Positions 1 through 11,616 of a stretch of DNA of 64,000 bases are shown one piece after another. The position numbers and the translations under genes were made by a program. Every line of letters begins with the position of its first letter. Positions within the stretch are counted from its first letter, which is position 1. The notes beneath the pieces were generated by a model. It was not told where the DNA came from and did no database searches. It saw only the letters and a program-made list of their open reading frames with translations. The stretch is from Paramacrobiotus metropolitanus (lineage: Eukaryota > Tardigrada > Eutardigrada > Parachela > Macrobiotidae): the NCBI RefSeq assembly GCF_019649055.1, contig NW_026570241.1, positions 186,001 to 250,000 on the forward strand, given 5' to 3'.

Positions 1-136
1 GTAGTGACAGACGTAACACTTCCAGCTTTTTTTCTGCTCTTTATTCGTTGTTGCATTTTTCGGTTCCCAAATCACAAAAGTAAATATAGAAATACGGTGG
101 TATATATTTTTCTTTTAAGTTTTATTTTCTCTGCAG

Positions 137-526
137 CTGGTAGCGGAACCAACATGGGATTAATTGCTGGAATTGCCATCGGAGTGGTATGCAAAATTTA
201 AAATACGTATTTATTACCTATGTGCAGTGATGTCGTTAGCGCCAGAACATTACAGTAATTCTGAATTTTAAATGCCATTCTACAAGATCAACAACACCGA
301 GTTATTTATTACAACAATAAATAGCCAATAGCGCCAACAACCAAATAATGGAACACATACTGTAATATATATGATGTTTTCACAGATTGTCTTGGCCGCG
401 GTAGCTGGTGGTCTGTTTTACTGGTTCAAAATCCGCAAGCGAAAGGAAAGCACTAGTAGCAGTAGCGGCGCCACCGGAGGCAGCGGCAACAGTCGTGGTA
501 CCGGCGGAAGTGCTGATGACGACTAA
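137..526 (+). CDS. C-terminal end of a single-pass membrane protein (partial)
   Basis: Two exons at 137-186 and 386-526 join in phase (intron 187-385, GT..AG, about 200 bases) and end at TAA 524-526. The product starts outside the window to the left. What is visible is a short Gly/Ser/Asn stretch, a hydrophobic helix that begins GLIAGIAIGV in the first exon and runs through IVLAAVAGGLFYW in the second, a basic stop-transfer segment (KIRKRK), and a Ser/Gly-rich cytosolic tail ending in three Asp. This is the usual end of a type I membrane protein (extracellular N-terminus, short cytosolic tail). The family cannot be named from this tail. A polyadenylation signal lies downstream at 814-819. Confidence 0.6.
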
Positions 527-813
527 CACCCTGTTCCATGCAAAGGCTGCGAAAGCAACTCGTATCTCTAAACTGTCTGCCAGAGAGTACGTTTGACTTT
601 TGAAAGTACGCTTGACTGCTTGACCAACACATATGAGGCATTTCTAAGTACAAATATTAAGATGTCGGTTTCGTTGTACTCCAAAAACGTATTTCACAGC
701 TGTTACGGCCACGAACTCTTAATTTGCCCCGCAATCTTACGGTCGGCGACTGTAAATGTTACACTGAGCTAGACGATAAAAACTTTTAAAAACAGTTTGA
801 ACATCAATTTTTG

Positions 814-819
814 AATAAA
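814..819 (+). promoter_or_regulatory. AATAAA polyadenylation signal
   Basis: AATAAA sits 288 bases after the stop of the plus-strand membrane-protein gene and only 11 bases from the stop codon (830-832) of the convergent Drp1 copy A. The two 3' ends must therefore abut or overlap. Confidence 0.5.
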
Positions 820-829
820 AGAAATGTTT

Positions 830-3800
830 CTAGTTCCGGTTTGTCGACAAATCTCTGACTTCACTAATAATCTTGCTGGCTTGGTGTAACGCTTCCAACA
901 TTGCCATAGTATTGGTGCGCTGCTCCGTCACGTCCTTTGCTTCGTTTAGGATTGCAAATTTATCGGCCATTCCAGCAGAGTATAAATTAGACAGAAGAAT
1001 TTGGTTTAATTCGTCCTGCAAGGATGCAAAACAATAACGGTGAATCTAGCAAATCTCGCTCTCTTTTAAATCGAAATACAAAGAATGAAAGAATGATACT
1101 CTGCCAACCAGACCAGTCATCTTGGGTCAACATTTGAAACGGGTACTTAAAACATGAAAGCTCCAAATATCAAATGTTGCGCGAAACAGTTGTTAGCTGC
1201 ATAAAAGTACCTTCGTTTTCTCGATTAGTGAATGAACTATGGCTTTCGGCACAATGTCGAATATGGTTTTCTGAACAATAGCGTAGTATTTTGTCACCAA
1301 TGTCTGCATCAGTTCAACGTCTTCCATTTCGCGCGGTGGGATGCTGGCTGGGTCGAATTCTTCGCGCTGCAATACTGTGCTTATAACAAGTGATTCGATC
1401 TTGATTTTAAAATTTAGAATATTATCATGATCGCATCTTTGAGATTTTACCATCTATCACGAGAACCGCCAACGTGATTTATAGTGGACGGAGCGAAAGA
1501 TGGCTTGTGCAACCATAATGGTTCTAGTACGTAGAATCTCGCATACCTCGGCCAAGAAGTTGGCTTCTCTGGTACTTCCAGGACCAAGGCTAATTCGGCT
1601 AGCGGACGACTTTTGCCGACCACTTTTTCCGGAAGCCGAAGTCATTGAATCGAAGTATCCAGATTGGCGTACTGGCTTCTTGGGCTTGCTCCGCTGTGGA
1701 CTATCTGGAAGAGATAAAGGTCACCTTCTTGTGCTGCTTGTACGTACCCGTTTGATCAGGGCCTGATTTAAAAATTCAAGAATCATAATAAAGTAGGGAC
1801 CTTCAGTGCGTCAATAGCAGCCTAGCCGCACACAGTGGACAGTACCTTCTTCGTTGTTTCTCTCGGCCCGTGCTGCTGAGCGCTGTTCCAAAAGTGCTTC
1901 CATCTCCTCACAAAAATCAGGATGTTTGGTATTTATGTAGGCCACCTCAATCTGAAAGAAATATTTTACCATCAGGATTATCCATGCACTGCTTACACTT
2001 TTTTCGACGCTTACGTCCAGCAGATATTTAACCATGGTTCTCGTTGATTCAGCCTGCTGTTTTAAAAACTCGTTCACAACACGGATAACGCCGGCGCCGA
2101 ATTGGGGATATTTCTGGAATTCTCTCTAAACAGGGTAACCCAACCGTGACTTTAGTCAGTTTTTTTAAGAAGGTCACTACACATACCTGAATACTTGTAC
2201 CAGATCGCTGAATGATTCGCTGCATCTCTTCAAAGACGAGGTCAACACATTCCAGACAGGGTTGCAACATATGGGCAACTTGGCGCTTAGCTAAGGTGCG
2301 GAAAGCCATATCCGGTACCGTGAGCGGAGGATACAATCCCTGGATAAAAGCAGCCATGAGTTCAATCGAATTTGCGAAGCTTAAACCCTAGAGTGCTAAT
2401 ATAATATTCTTACTGCCGCTGAACGCAGTGTCAAAACAATGATTTTCAACTCCAGACCATCTAACGCTTCGATGTCAAACAAGTGCGCATGAAAGATATT
2501 TTGAAATATCTCCACACTGATCAATGCGCCGCCTTTCAGCTTGTTGGTACTGGAGTCCACGTCTACGTTGGTACCGTCCACCGTGTTGCTGTACGCTTTC
2601 ACAAAGTCCGTTATTAGTCTGATCAGATGAGCTTCCTTGTCCGTGACAGGTTGTCCCAAATCCTCCATGAGCTTTTTATGAGCTTGTGTCAGATGGCTAA
2701 TTTGCCCCTTGAGGTCCGGTAGTCGTTCTCGAATATGGGTCATTAGCAGCTATGATGGTAATGGCATGTTGTGCGTAGTTGGCTAAAGGTTATGTCAATA
2801 AAGGTTTAAGTATCAGAACTTATCTGTACATTATTAAGAGTTCGGCTTAAATAGATAGTCCCATGTTTGTGCGCCAGTTCGGAATAGTGTTTCCGCAGGA
2901 AGGTTTTCTCGTCCTCCACAGCTTTTGATATCGTCTAGATCAACAGAAAGCAAAGGTCAGTGGGGTACTTTAATGTTAATTCACATCGGCGATAGAAGCT
3001 TTTTTCATCCTGTGGAAAACTATTGTATTACTGGCAAATCCGGCCGATCTCTGCTCCGTAATGGGCGTTGCATAAACTTAACTAACACGGAGATGTGTGG
3101 AGTCGCTATTCAGCGTACTCTGTACGTACTGGTTTTTCCTCGTTTAATACTACATTTATGTACTGCAGCTACCACGGTAGGTAATAGTTTAACAGTCTGA
3201 TTACCGTAACTAGACCGTATGTGCTTTATCTGAGCTGATTAAATTAAATCATGCTTTTCATGTTGTGGCTGCATAATGTTATTACTTTGTTGGTGTTAAT
3301 ATCCTGCTGTGATCGATTGACTACTCCAACGATTCCAAGTTTAACCGGGATGACGCTGCCGCTCAAAACGTCTCGTGCATCGGTACCTTTGTCCATTAAA
3401 TCCAGTTTGGTGATAACCGCCAAAGTACGCTTGCCTATAATAGGCGAACGAACACCAGCATAACTTTTAAATAGGTACCCGGACAATATGTTGCAGGTTA
3501 CGCTGTTGCAACACTACTACCACCAACGTTCCGCACTTCAGAAAACCACATCTATGCGATAGAATACTGATTTGCACGCACCTTCCGGGTCGACAATTTT
3601 CGCCAATTTTAGCGCTTCTGATGTGGCCATGTCCACATTGGCTGGTGTTACCGCCAAAATAAGTGAGTTAGGATTTTTTATATATGCCATAATGAGCTTT
3701 GTAATTTGCTCTTCGATGTTGTGCGGCTGATCACCCACAGGATTCTGAAACAGTTTTAATGTTGCGCACTCTGTAATGGTCAGCAAAGCCACAAGACTGG

Positions 3801-5259
3801 TTACTACACAAGCAAGGCAAGTAAATGAGTAATGACTTATGTCGCTGTCAGTCGGCACACCTGTTAATTTTGTTTCCTTGAAATTCTGAGCTTGTGAAAA
3901 TACAGATAGGTACTGTTATTGTTAGGTTGCGTGCTGGTAATTGTTTGAAATAATTGTGTTTGAAATGTTTGACATTTAATTGCAGTTCTACAATACTGTA
4001 CAAATCTTGATTGAGTTATGTACCTTCGTGAGACCAGGCAAATCAACAAGAGTCAAGTCAACAACTGTTTCAGAAAATATTCTGAGATTGATGGGCTGGC
4101 TGCCAATGCCCTGCAAAATAGAGATGAAATAATTATATCATTGCTATAATAGCCTTGGAAACTGACGGCGGCACCCAGATATTTTTCCGGTATCCTATAC
4201 CTTGTTTTTTCCCATGATGCGATCAGTTTCATCATTTATTGCCTTCCTAACGTTATCGAATTTGGTATACAATGTGTTCTGATCGTGAAGGAACTGAGCG
4301 AACTCTTTGTTCTCCCCGATGCCTGAAATGCTGAGATGTGAATCCTAGCAATATACGAGTATACAACTATTGTATTTACAAGCCGAAAAATATTGAAGGA
4401 TGCGGAGTTAATACTGTGAGTTGTTGACCTTGGACGGAAAGTATTTGATAAAGCATCTTAAATGCAGTAATCAGAAAAGGCTTAGTACGATAAAATTGCA
4501 AAGGTTGTTTTATTGTTTGCTGCCGGCAGCCGGCTGGAGCGAGACGTTGTGGCTGAACGTTACGCATCGCGCCTGATTTTAGCTCGCAGATTTGGACTCC
4601 GGCCAGTATGCGAGGGACAGAAAACCAAAGGATATTTTTTTTCTATATGTCACGGTTGCTCGCATTTGATCACTTAAATCCCGGAAACTAACCACTTTAC
4701 TGCACTAGAAAACTAAACCATCAGCAATACCGTAGCGATTTCTGCTGTCGTCATCCAGTTTAATAAGCTGCAGTACCAGTGGCAGTCTGGTAACCAAGCC
4801 TTGTCCTCGCGGCAGGAAATCGCGACCAACCAAACTTTCTAGCACGGAGCTCTTTCCGGCACTCTGCAATCAATTACGTACAGTTGCCGATAGATCTTTC
4901 ACGGTCAGATTAATTTTATGAGTAGTTCAGACGTACAGTGATGTGGCGCAGTACAGTAACTCACGCACAATACTCTGAAAATCTTTTTAATCAAACACTC
5001 AATCTGTTTGATTGGTAACTTGGTATACGTCTTGCTTGTTGTTAACTGTGGTCGTTCGTATTGCAAACCTTGCAAGTAGCTAATTCCAGCAATACTATTT
5101 ATGGACTTCGCAAAATAGACATGCGCTCATCGAAAGTACCTGCGCCCCGACCACTATAATTTGGGGAAGATTGACAGCCTCCAGATTGGTAATGCCGGCT
5201 TTGGTAAAGACATCTTGGAGCTTGTTGATAACGGGAATCAACGCTTCTAAACCTTCCAT
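830..5259 (-). CDS. Dynamin-related GTPase, Drp1/DNM1L type, tandem copy A
   Basis: Fourteen exons: 5259-5140, 4863-4731, 4322-4201, 4110-4024, 3744-3582, 3434-3286, 2934-2830, 2749-2414, 2339-2187, 2125-2015, 1951-1846, 1704-1547, 1366-1211, 1015-830. All junctions are GT-AG and in phase, giving 694 residues (human DNM1L has 736). The GTPase domain has the P-loop GAQSAGKSS (38-46), DLPG (148-151), TKLD (217-220) and VVNRSQ. Stalk and GED segments follow, with the GED ending in [10 protein letters not shown]. There is no PH domain and no proline-rich tail, so this is the mitochondrial and peroxisomal fission class rather than classical dynamin. Such proteins form rings on organelle membranes and constrict them. 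The variable domain is short and holds DSPQRSK, a minimal CDK-type site reminiscent of human Ser616. The serine of the human RKLS PKA site is replaced by a PPREMED context. A small ORF ends 64 bases upstream of the start. Confidence 0.93.
4500..4620. repeat. Degenerate dispersed repeat in intron 2 of Drp1 copy A
   Basis: About 60-80 bases (core roughly 4530-4595) resemble the stretch at 35565-35640. Both contain a GGCTGGAG block, then ACGTTGTGGCT and a CGCGCC(T/C)GATTT block in the same order, with small indels between them. The copy at 35.5 kb lies inside an inverted repeat, so both may derive from one non-autonomous DNA element. This copy is decayed. Confidence 0.4.
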
Positions 5260-5323
5260 TTTACACCAGCAAAACTATCCGCTTCGAAAGCAAATGCAGG
5301 TACCGCACGTAGCAGAGGCCAAC

Positions 5324-5566
5324 TTAATGCCACAAAAATAATAATATGGGATGTATTGCAACAAAGGCGGGGGATGCCCAGAAGGTAAATGTAAGGTCAA
5401 CAATGCAGACAGCGATAAGCAGGGATACAACTAGACATGCTCGAATGAAGTTTCGCAAATTTGTGGATGTATTGCGTAGTGGTTGTTTTACTTCGTTGCT
5501 GCCTTTATTAGCGCGATCGGCAGTCACGCGCTCTATGAAATCTAGCAGCATCGGATGGCTAGACAT
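5324..5566 (-). CDS. Small putative membrane protein, 80 aa
   Basis: An 80-codon ORF (start 5566, stop 5324) lies directly upstream of Drp1 copy A on the same strand, ending 64 bases before the Drp1 start. It begins MSSHPMLLDFIERV, passes through a polar segment (residues 15-40) and ends in two hydrophobic stretches (ACLVVSLLIAVCIVDLTFTF and a C-terminal AIHPILLFLW). I recognise no family. It could be a small gene, a long upstream ORF in the Drp1 A leader, or chance. Copies B and C show no equivalent ORF. I favour a real short membrane protein only slightly. Confidence 0.35.
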   Translation of the reverse strand: MSSHPMLLDFIERVTADRANKGSNEVKQPLRNTSTNLRNFIRACLVVSLLIAVCIVDLTFTFWASPAFVAIHPILLFLWH

Positions 5567-6211
5567 ATTTCCAGCTGAATAATCATGTTTGTAATTGTAT
5601 CTGTGGCTGAAGTGGCAGCGCAAGGTATGTAGTGCAAATTCACTATATACGCAATACAACATAAGATTGTGCTACGATCGCCACAGCGTCGATTTTCCGT
5701 ATAGGTAAATTACCTGCCGCTCTGCAAGTGTCGACATTATATTCACCGCTCGCCTTTTGTTCGTAAAACGCGTTTAATGTGTAAGTTTGACATTAAATCT
5801 CCACTGACATCATTGACGCACTTAAATTTTTGGTGGGACGCATCCGTCTAGAGCTGCCAGCCGATCAACATTAGTATATGCAAAACCTGGAATTTTCTTA
5901 CATTAAACGACGTAATGCACAACTGCTGTTTTATTTGTGCTCAAGATTTCGCAAATTTTACCATTAGCTTGGCATCAAGAAAGCGAATTCGAAGTGTACC
6001 CACTTTCACGCAACAAGTACACAAAAGCGTAAGAAACAACGTAAGGCCATCCTTGAAATTAAACTGACGAATATCGTTAAAGTTCACCAAAATGCAACAA
6101 AACGAGACCGAAAGCAAATACTAAATTTATTCCACCGTGACAAAATGTAATAAATTCAAAACAAGCGACCGTTATTTTACACCGCAGGCAGCACATCTGT
6201 ACATCTGAAGA
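5567..6211. other. Spacer between Drp1 copies A and B
   Basis: No gene is visible. Bases about 5590-5645 resemble 18728-18785 upstream of copy C: both run GTATCTGTGG, then AAGTGGCA, then CGCAAGGT, then GCAAATT in the same order. The duplication that made A and C therefore probably carried upstream sequence with it. AATAAA for copy B (minus strand) lies at 6126-6131. Confidence 0.5.
6126..6131 (-). promoter_or_regulatory. AATAAA polyadenylation signal of Drp1 copy B
   Basis: Read on the minus strand, AATAAA lies about 80 bases beyond the stop of copy B (6212-6214), a normal distance for a 3' end. Confidence 0.5.
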
Positions 6212-9200
6212 TTACAGAGTCCACACTTCATTGAGACTCTTTGTCGCTTCCTTCAGTGCGCCCAGCATAGCCATAATATTCTTCCGGCGTTCCGTGATCT
6301 CCACTGCTTCTTCAAGAATTGCGAAACCACTTGTCGCGGCCGGAATGTACAACTCCGTAAACAGAACCTGGTACAATGACGCCTGCGCATACAACACACA
6401 GTTAACAACTTCCGCCTTGTTTTAAAGGCAGGCCGAAAATCAGCCAAGCACAAACATACCCGGGTTCGCTCCACCAAGGAATACACGATGGCTTTCGGGA
6501 CGGAATCATAGACGATCTTTTGCACAATGACGTAGTACTTGGTCACCAATTTCTTCATCAACTCAACATCCTCTAGTTCCCGAGGAGGTAGATTTTCTGG
6601 GCTATATTTCTCCTCCTAGAGCAGAAGTTAGTTTCAGTACAGAGTTTAAACTTGTTTAATCACTACTTGATACTTTTGTAAAACAACAGCATAGCCACCG
6701 ACGCACTTCGGTTAAAAAATTCGGCGCTCCACCTGACTGCTTCTCTTTTGCCAGCTTTGCTCTGATCGCAGCGATAAAATCCGTATCATCTTCAGAATCA
6801 TCCTGCGATAAAGCAAGTGTACAATAGCCGCGTTTCGATCTGAATTTACTCAGACATCCATTCTGTGTGAAATACCTGACTATCGCCCTCTCCGCCGTTT
6901 TCACTCCGAGCAGCTGACCGCTCTTCCAACAACGCTTCCATTTCCTGGCAAAACTCTGGATGTTTCGGATTGATATAGTTGACTTGGATCTACGATAAAG
7001 CGTACAATGCACTGGCGATTAGAGAAGTGGCTAGCGATTTTTTATAAGTACGGTTTTTGTACGATTCACATAAGCTTACTTCAATAATGTACTTGACCAT
7101 GTCCGCAGTGTATTCCGCTGTTTTCTTCAGATGCTCGCTAACAATCCCGACCATGGCTTCAAAAATTTTCGGGTATTTGGCCAGTTCGTTCTACAATGCA
7201 GCATCTTCACTTTGTCAACGGCTGCCAGAAACACATAATCATTAGCACAGCAGTAGGATTTTACCAGAACGGCGTCTCCGCATCGCCGGATACAGCGTTG
7301 CATCTCGTCATGAACCAAATCGACACACTGCAAACATGGTGGCATCATCCGGGCGATCTGGCGCTTCGCTAAAGCCTGGAACGCTTTATCCGGCACAGTG
7401 AGCGGCGGAACTAGACCCTGAAGAAATCAGACAAAATCCGATTGTATTTTCTAAAACTGTACTCGTATATTTCGATAAGTGATTTAAAGCTTTTCGGTTT
7501 TGTTATTAGTGTAGTAAACGTACCGCAGCCAGACGCAGTGTCTGCACAATCGTTTTCAGTTCCAAATCGCCTAGCGCATCAACTTCGAATAGGCCGCGAG
7601 GAAACGCGTCCTGAAAGATCTGTTGACTGATGAGGGCACCGCCCTTTACTTCCACTTCCTTAGTGTTAGCATCCAGTTGGATATCCGTACCGTTCAGTGT
7701 GGCGCTGTAGGCTTGGATGAAAGCGATTATCAGGCGCATCAGGCAGGATTCTTTATCGACGACGGGCTGCCCCAGTTGAGACAGCTGCTCTTTATTCGCC
7801 TTGGTCAGCTCGCTGATCCGGTTTCGCAAATCCGGCAGGCGCGTGTTGATGTGAGACATCAGCAGCTGTAAAGCATATTTTCGAAAATCTTCCAAATTAC
7901 TTTACTCGAATGGTTTTCTGTCTCACCGTGTTCAACTTGTGGCTCAGGGCAACCGTCCCGTGCTGGTGCGCGATATCCGGATAGTACTTATTGAGAAACT
8001 TCTTCTCGTCTTCGCGAGCTTCGGATATTTTCTGCACATTAAACACCAACACATCGTCAAACTGCGCGGGTAAATACGTAACATGTAAATCATTGTACAT
8101 AAAACTGAGAAATCAAAAACGTACTTTGCTCGTATTGATGCCATGCTGTGAGCGGTTAATGACGCCAATGATGCCCAGTTTTACTTCGATTACGCTTCCG
8201 TTCAACACCTCGCGTGCATTGACGCCTTCGTCCACACGGTCCAGCTTCGTAATTACAGCTAAAGTACGCCGGCCTAAGGCACATAAAACGTAGTGAAACA
8301 GGCGAAAATTTGAACAGCAAGTACAAAAGTACCAGGTGTGCAGATTTGGGAACTTATGCAGAGCACGAACGACTAGACGTTTACTACGGGTAGAGGCTAA
8401 ACATATTCTTGCACTCAGTACTGCAGAGCGCATTTATAACTTGCAAACTTCCTCTCTCTAACGCTAGAAACCATCAAAATTTACCGTACCATCTGGATCG
8501 ACATGTTTGGCGAGCTTCAATGACTCTGAAGTCGCCATATCGTCGTGACCAGGCGTAACCGCAAGAATAACGGAACTGGAACTTTCGATAAAGTTGAGGA
8601 TCAGACCTCTGACCTGATCCTCAATGTCTTCGGGTTGATCGCCAACCGGTACCTACGAAGAACGTAAGTGCTCTGTCATTTGCCTAATGTCCATTAGATT
8701 ACCTTTTCGGCTGGCATGAAAGTACATCCGCGCACTGTACACCTACTTGGTGCTCGGTAATCAGTGATTCAGTGTAACTTGCATTCACCCAGATTATAGT
8801 AAACAGCCAAGTATTTCCTAATCAGCAAACTGGCAGAATGACTACAATATGACCATACGTTTACTGTGTACAGTATATCTACAATATACATATTACTTAA
8901 TGAAATTTATTATAACCAAAAATTCCTTCTGGTCAGTCTACTTACTTTAGTCAAACCCGGGAGATCGACTAGTGTCAGGTCCACCACGTACTCGGAGAAG
9001 ATCTTAAGACGTATAGGATCGCTTCCGATCCCCTGTGATTTAAGGTTGTTAAGAATAAGTTTGTATTATTTTGGAAACTGCGCACTAGTAAAATATGTTG
9101 GTACTCATTAAGCGAATACCATGTGGCATGTACTGTACAATACCTTATTGCTGCCCATTGAGCGGTCGGTTTCATGCTCAATTTCGGCACGAATTTCATC

Positions 9201-10338
9201 AAAATCAGCGAAAGTTTTGCTTCCCTGATGATTAAACTGCCCGAATTCCTTTATAGTCGGGTCAACATCTGTCGAACACAATCAAATGAAGCATGTCATT
9301 ACAGTACTATTAAGTTTTAACAGACTGTTAAATGCCGCTGTGCACCAGTTTTATAACTTCGCCTACGATCTCTTACAGACATTGAGACATAACCTTGAAA
9401 ACATCACAACAATTACGTCAATAAGTTTCAATTCGAAATTATTCCGAGCAACTGCTAAATTTTCACAAAAACCCGGCAAAATACCACCCGGGCCCCGGCA
9501 GCGAAATAACTCCGAATTTCATCACTCAGATTTCAGTTAAAGCGCTACTTTAATAAACGGTAATCTCAGTAACTGACGATCACTACCGTGTGCGTAACGT
9601 GTTTACGCTTCGTAGTTCGTACCATATCGCTTTCGGGTTTTTTCATCCAAATGTATCAGTTGTAGTACTAATGGGCGTCTGGTCACAATACCACTTCCGC
9701 GTGGTAGAAAATCCCTCCAACCAAGCTCTCCAGCACGGAGCTCTTTCCAGCGCTCTAAAAAAGTACAGTTTTAGGTGCATCTTTTATGGATATCTCCCGA
9801 CTACCGATAAATGCTAACTTGAAAAACTCATGCACTTTGTTAGAGAATACATACACAGCCACAAGTAAGTAACTACACAATGGTAGCGCAGTAGCGCCCC
9901 ATGCGATTTTACATACCCCTACGTTTACCGTTTTATGGTTTACTTATGTGCAGTAATAAATCTTGTGAAAAACACACAATTTCTCCTAATCACCTTAACC
10001 TTACAAGTGAAGTGAATAAGGATGGGAGCTTCTCGTAATGGACTGCAGGTATACGAAATTGCAAAAGTCGGCGACGGTTACAACTTCACTTACAACATGC
10101 CGGTTTGGTAGCACAAATTAATAGCTTTAATAATGATAATCAATTCTTATTAAAGACCATTGCACACGGAAGTATTTACTGGCTAGGTAATGTGAATGAT
10201 TATTAATTCAACGTCGAATGGATGTACCTGAGCGCCAACCACAACGATTTGTGGTAAGTCCAAAGCCTTCATATCATGGATGCCGATTTCACTGAACGCA
10301 TCCTGGACGCGATTCATAACCCGAATCAAGGCCTCCAT
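6212..10338 (-). CDS. Dynamin-related GTPase, Drp1 type, diverged tandem copy B with a one-base frameshift
   Basis: Fourteen exons match copies A and C: 10338-10228, 9754-9623, 9268-9144, 9032-8946, 8652-8490, 8273-8125, 8031-7927, 7865-7524, 7417-7265, 7190-7080, 6989-6876, 6802-6707, 6615-6460, 6382-6212. The P-loop, DLPG, TKLD and NRSQ motifs are kept. The variable segment is acidic (DDSEDDTDF) and unrelated to A and C, and the exon 11/12 junction has moved from phase 1 to phase 0. Exon 2 is 132 bases where A and C have 133: one base is missing near 9711-9716, in the codon for the Arg of the conserved GRDFLPRG segment. As written, this shifts the frame and meets an early stop. Every other exon and splice site is intact, so an assembly error or a very recent lesion is as likely as an old pseudogene. 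With the frame kept the product would be about 671 residues. Confidence 0.85.
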
Positions 10339-11616
10339 TTTTCCGCGGTCACAGCAATAAATTCCAATTAAAAAAACGTAAAAAGTGACGTCAACTGACA
10401 GGATGAGGCAGTGAATAGGCAGGCAGATGTCAGCCACCAGAGTTGCAACCAGTTCGAATAACGAGTGTCAAACATAAAACACGGGACACCGCTGGAGTTT
10501 TTGTTGTTAACGGATAAAAGGCAAACCCAAACAGCAGTGCACTAAATGTTCAGGCAGGAACAATCAGCATACAAGATAACTGATTTGTGATCACAACTAT
10601 TTATACTGGACAAGGCACTACTATAAAATTAATGGTTACACAATTGCACACAAGGACATCAGTATGAGCTCATCCTTGGCGCCAGCAGCTTAAAAAAACT
10701 GACTGTACGTGACTGGGTCGACTTGGCAGCTTAGATAAGCTAACAGGGTCCTGATTGGTGGATTGCTCGTGAGAACGTGACGCCACTCCACTGCTGGAGC
10801 GTTTGCCGCCAATACCATGCGGTATAGCTTTGATCTCAGGCATTTTGCCCGAGATCGCCTGACAAATTGCGCACCGCCTAACATTACCGGTTCGGTTGTG
10901 GGAAAGCGGTGCAAATGAAACACAAAAGTCCTGAATTTTTTGAAAACAGGATAAAAATTTATTATATTTCGCAATTTCGCATGACTTTGAGAAATTATGG
11001 CATTTCTGAGCTTTTGTTCCTTTCCTTGCAACGGCCAACGCGTACTCATTGTTGTAGTTGGTGAATAGTGGACACTGAACACTACGCGTAGACATTCAAG
11101 CAGAAGTTGATCGGTTATTCAGAAAAGCGATATTTCCCAGTTTTTGCCTGAGATACTAATATGAATTGTGGTTATTCTTGCGGCGTTTGTTTAGTTCAGA
11201 TCTATAAGCCCGTGAGCGGTGTTATTTTCATTTTAACCGGGTACAGCTTGAGGATGTTGGGCTGATGGTTACAAAATGGACAATGCGCCGCATCGCTCTT
11301 ATCGTTTGCGCAGAGCACATCAAATGCGGCAGGTTTCACAATGGCTCACTGTTGATAAAGAACAATAGATCTCCCAACATGCATTTTGCCGGTTGACACC
11401 TTTTCATCTGGGCAGTGACCAGGGCCGCTGCATCCCGGTTACTCGGACAATAAAAGTCTTTGATGCACATGTAGTAAACTAGGGTACACTCGTTCCTTTA
11501 ATCCGTACTCGTACATGTCACTGCAGAAGTATAAGGTGCGTTTTTTTGGACGAGGTTAAACCAGTTAATAGTGTTTATTAATTAATTATTACTAATTAAT
11601 AACCACGAGCAACAAG
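10339..11616. other. Spacer between Drp1 copies B and C
   Basis: No supportable gene in about 1.28 kb. The only open frames (near 10670-11095, minus) overlap each other in two frames and look like no family. The stretch holds the upstream region of copy B and the 3' flank of copy C, with AATAAA for copy C (minus) at 11574-11579. Confidence 0.5.
11574..11579 (-). promoter_or_regulatory. AATAAA polyadenylation signal of Drp1 copy C
   Basis: Minus-strand AATAAA lies about 40 bases past the stop codon (11617-11619) of copy C. Confidence 0.5.

Noticed and set aside
10670-11095. Two overlapping minus-strand ORFs (about 130-140 codons)
   Set aside because: They overlap in different frames with no conserved motif, so they are likely chance ORFs in GC-richer spacer.
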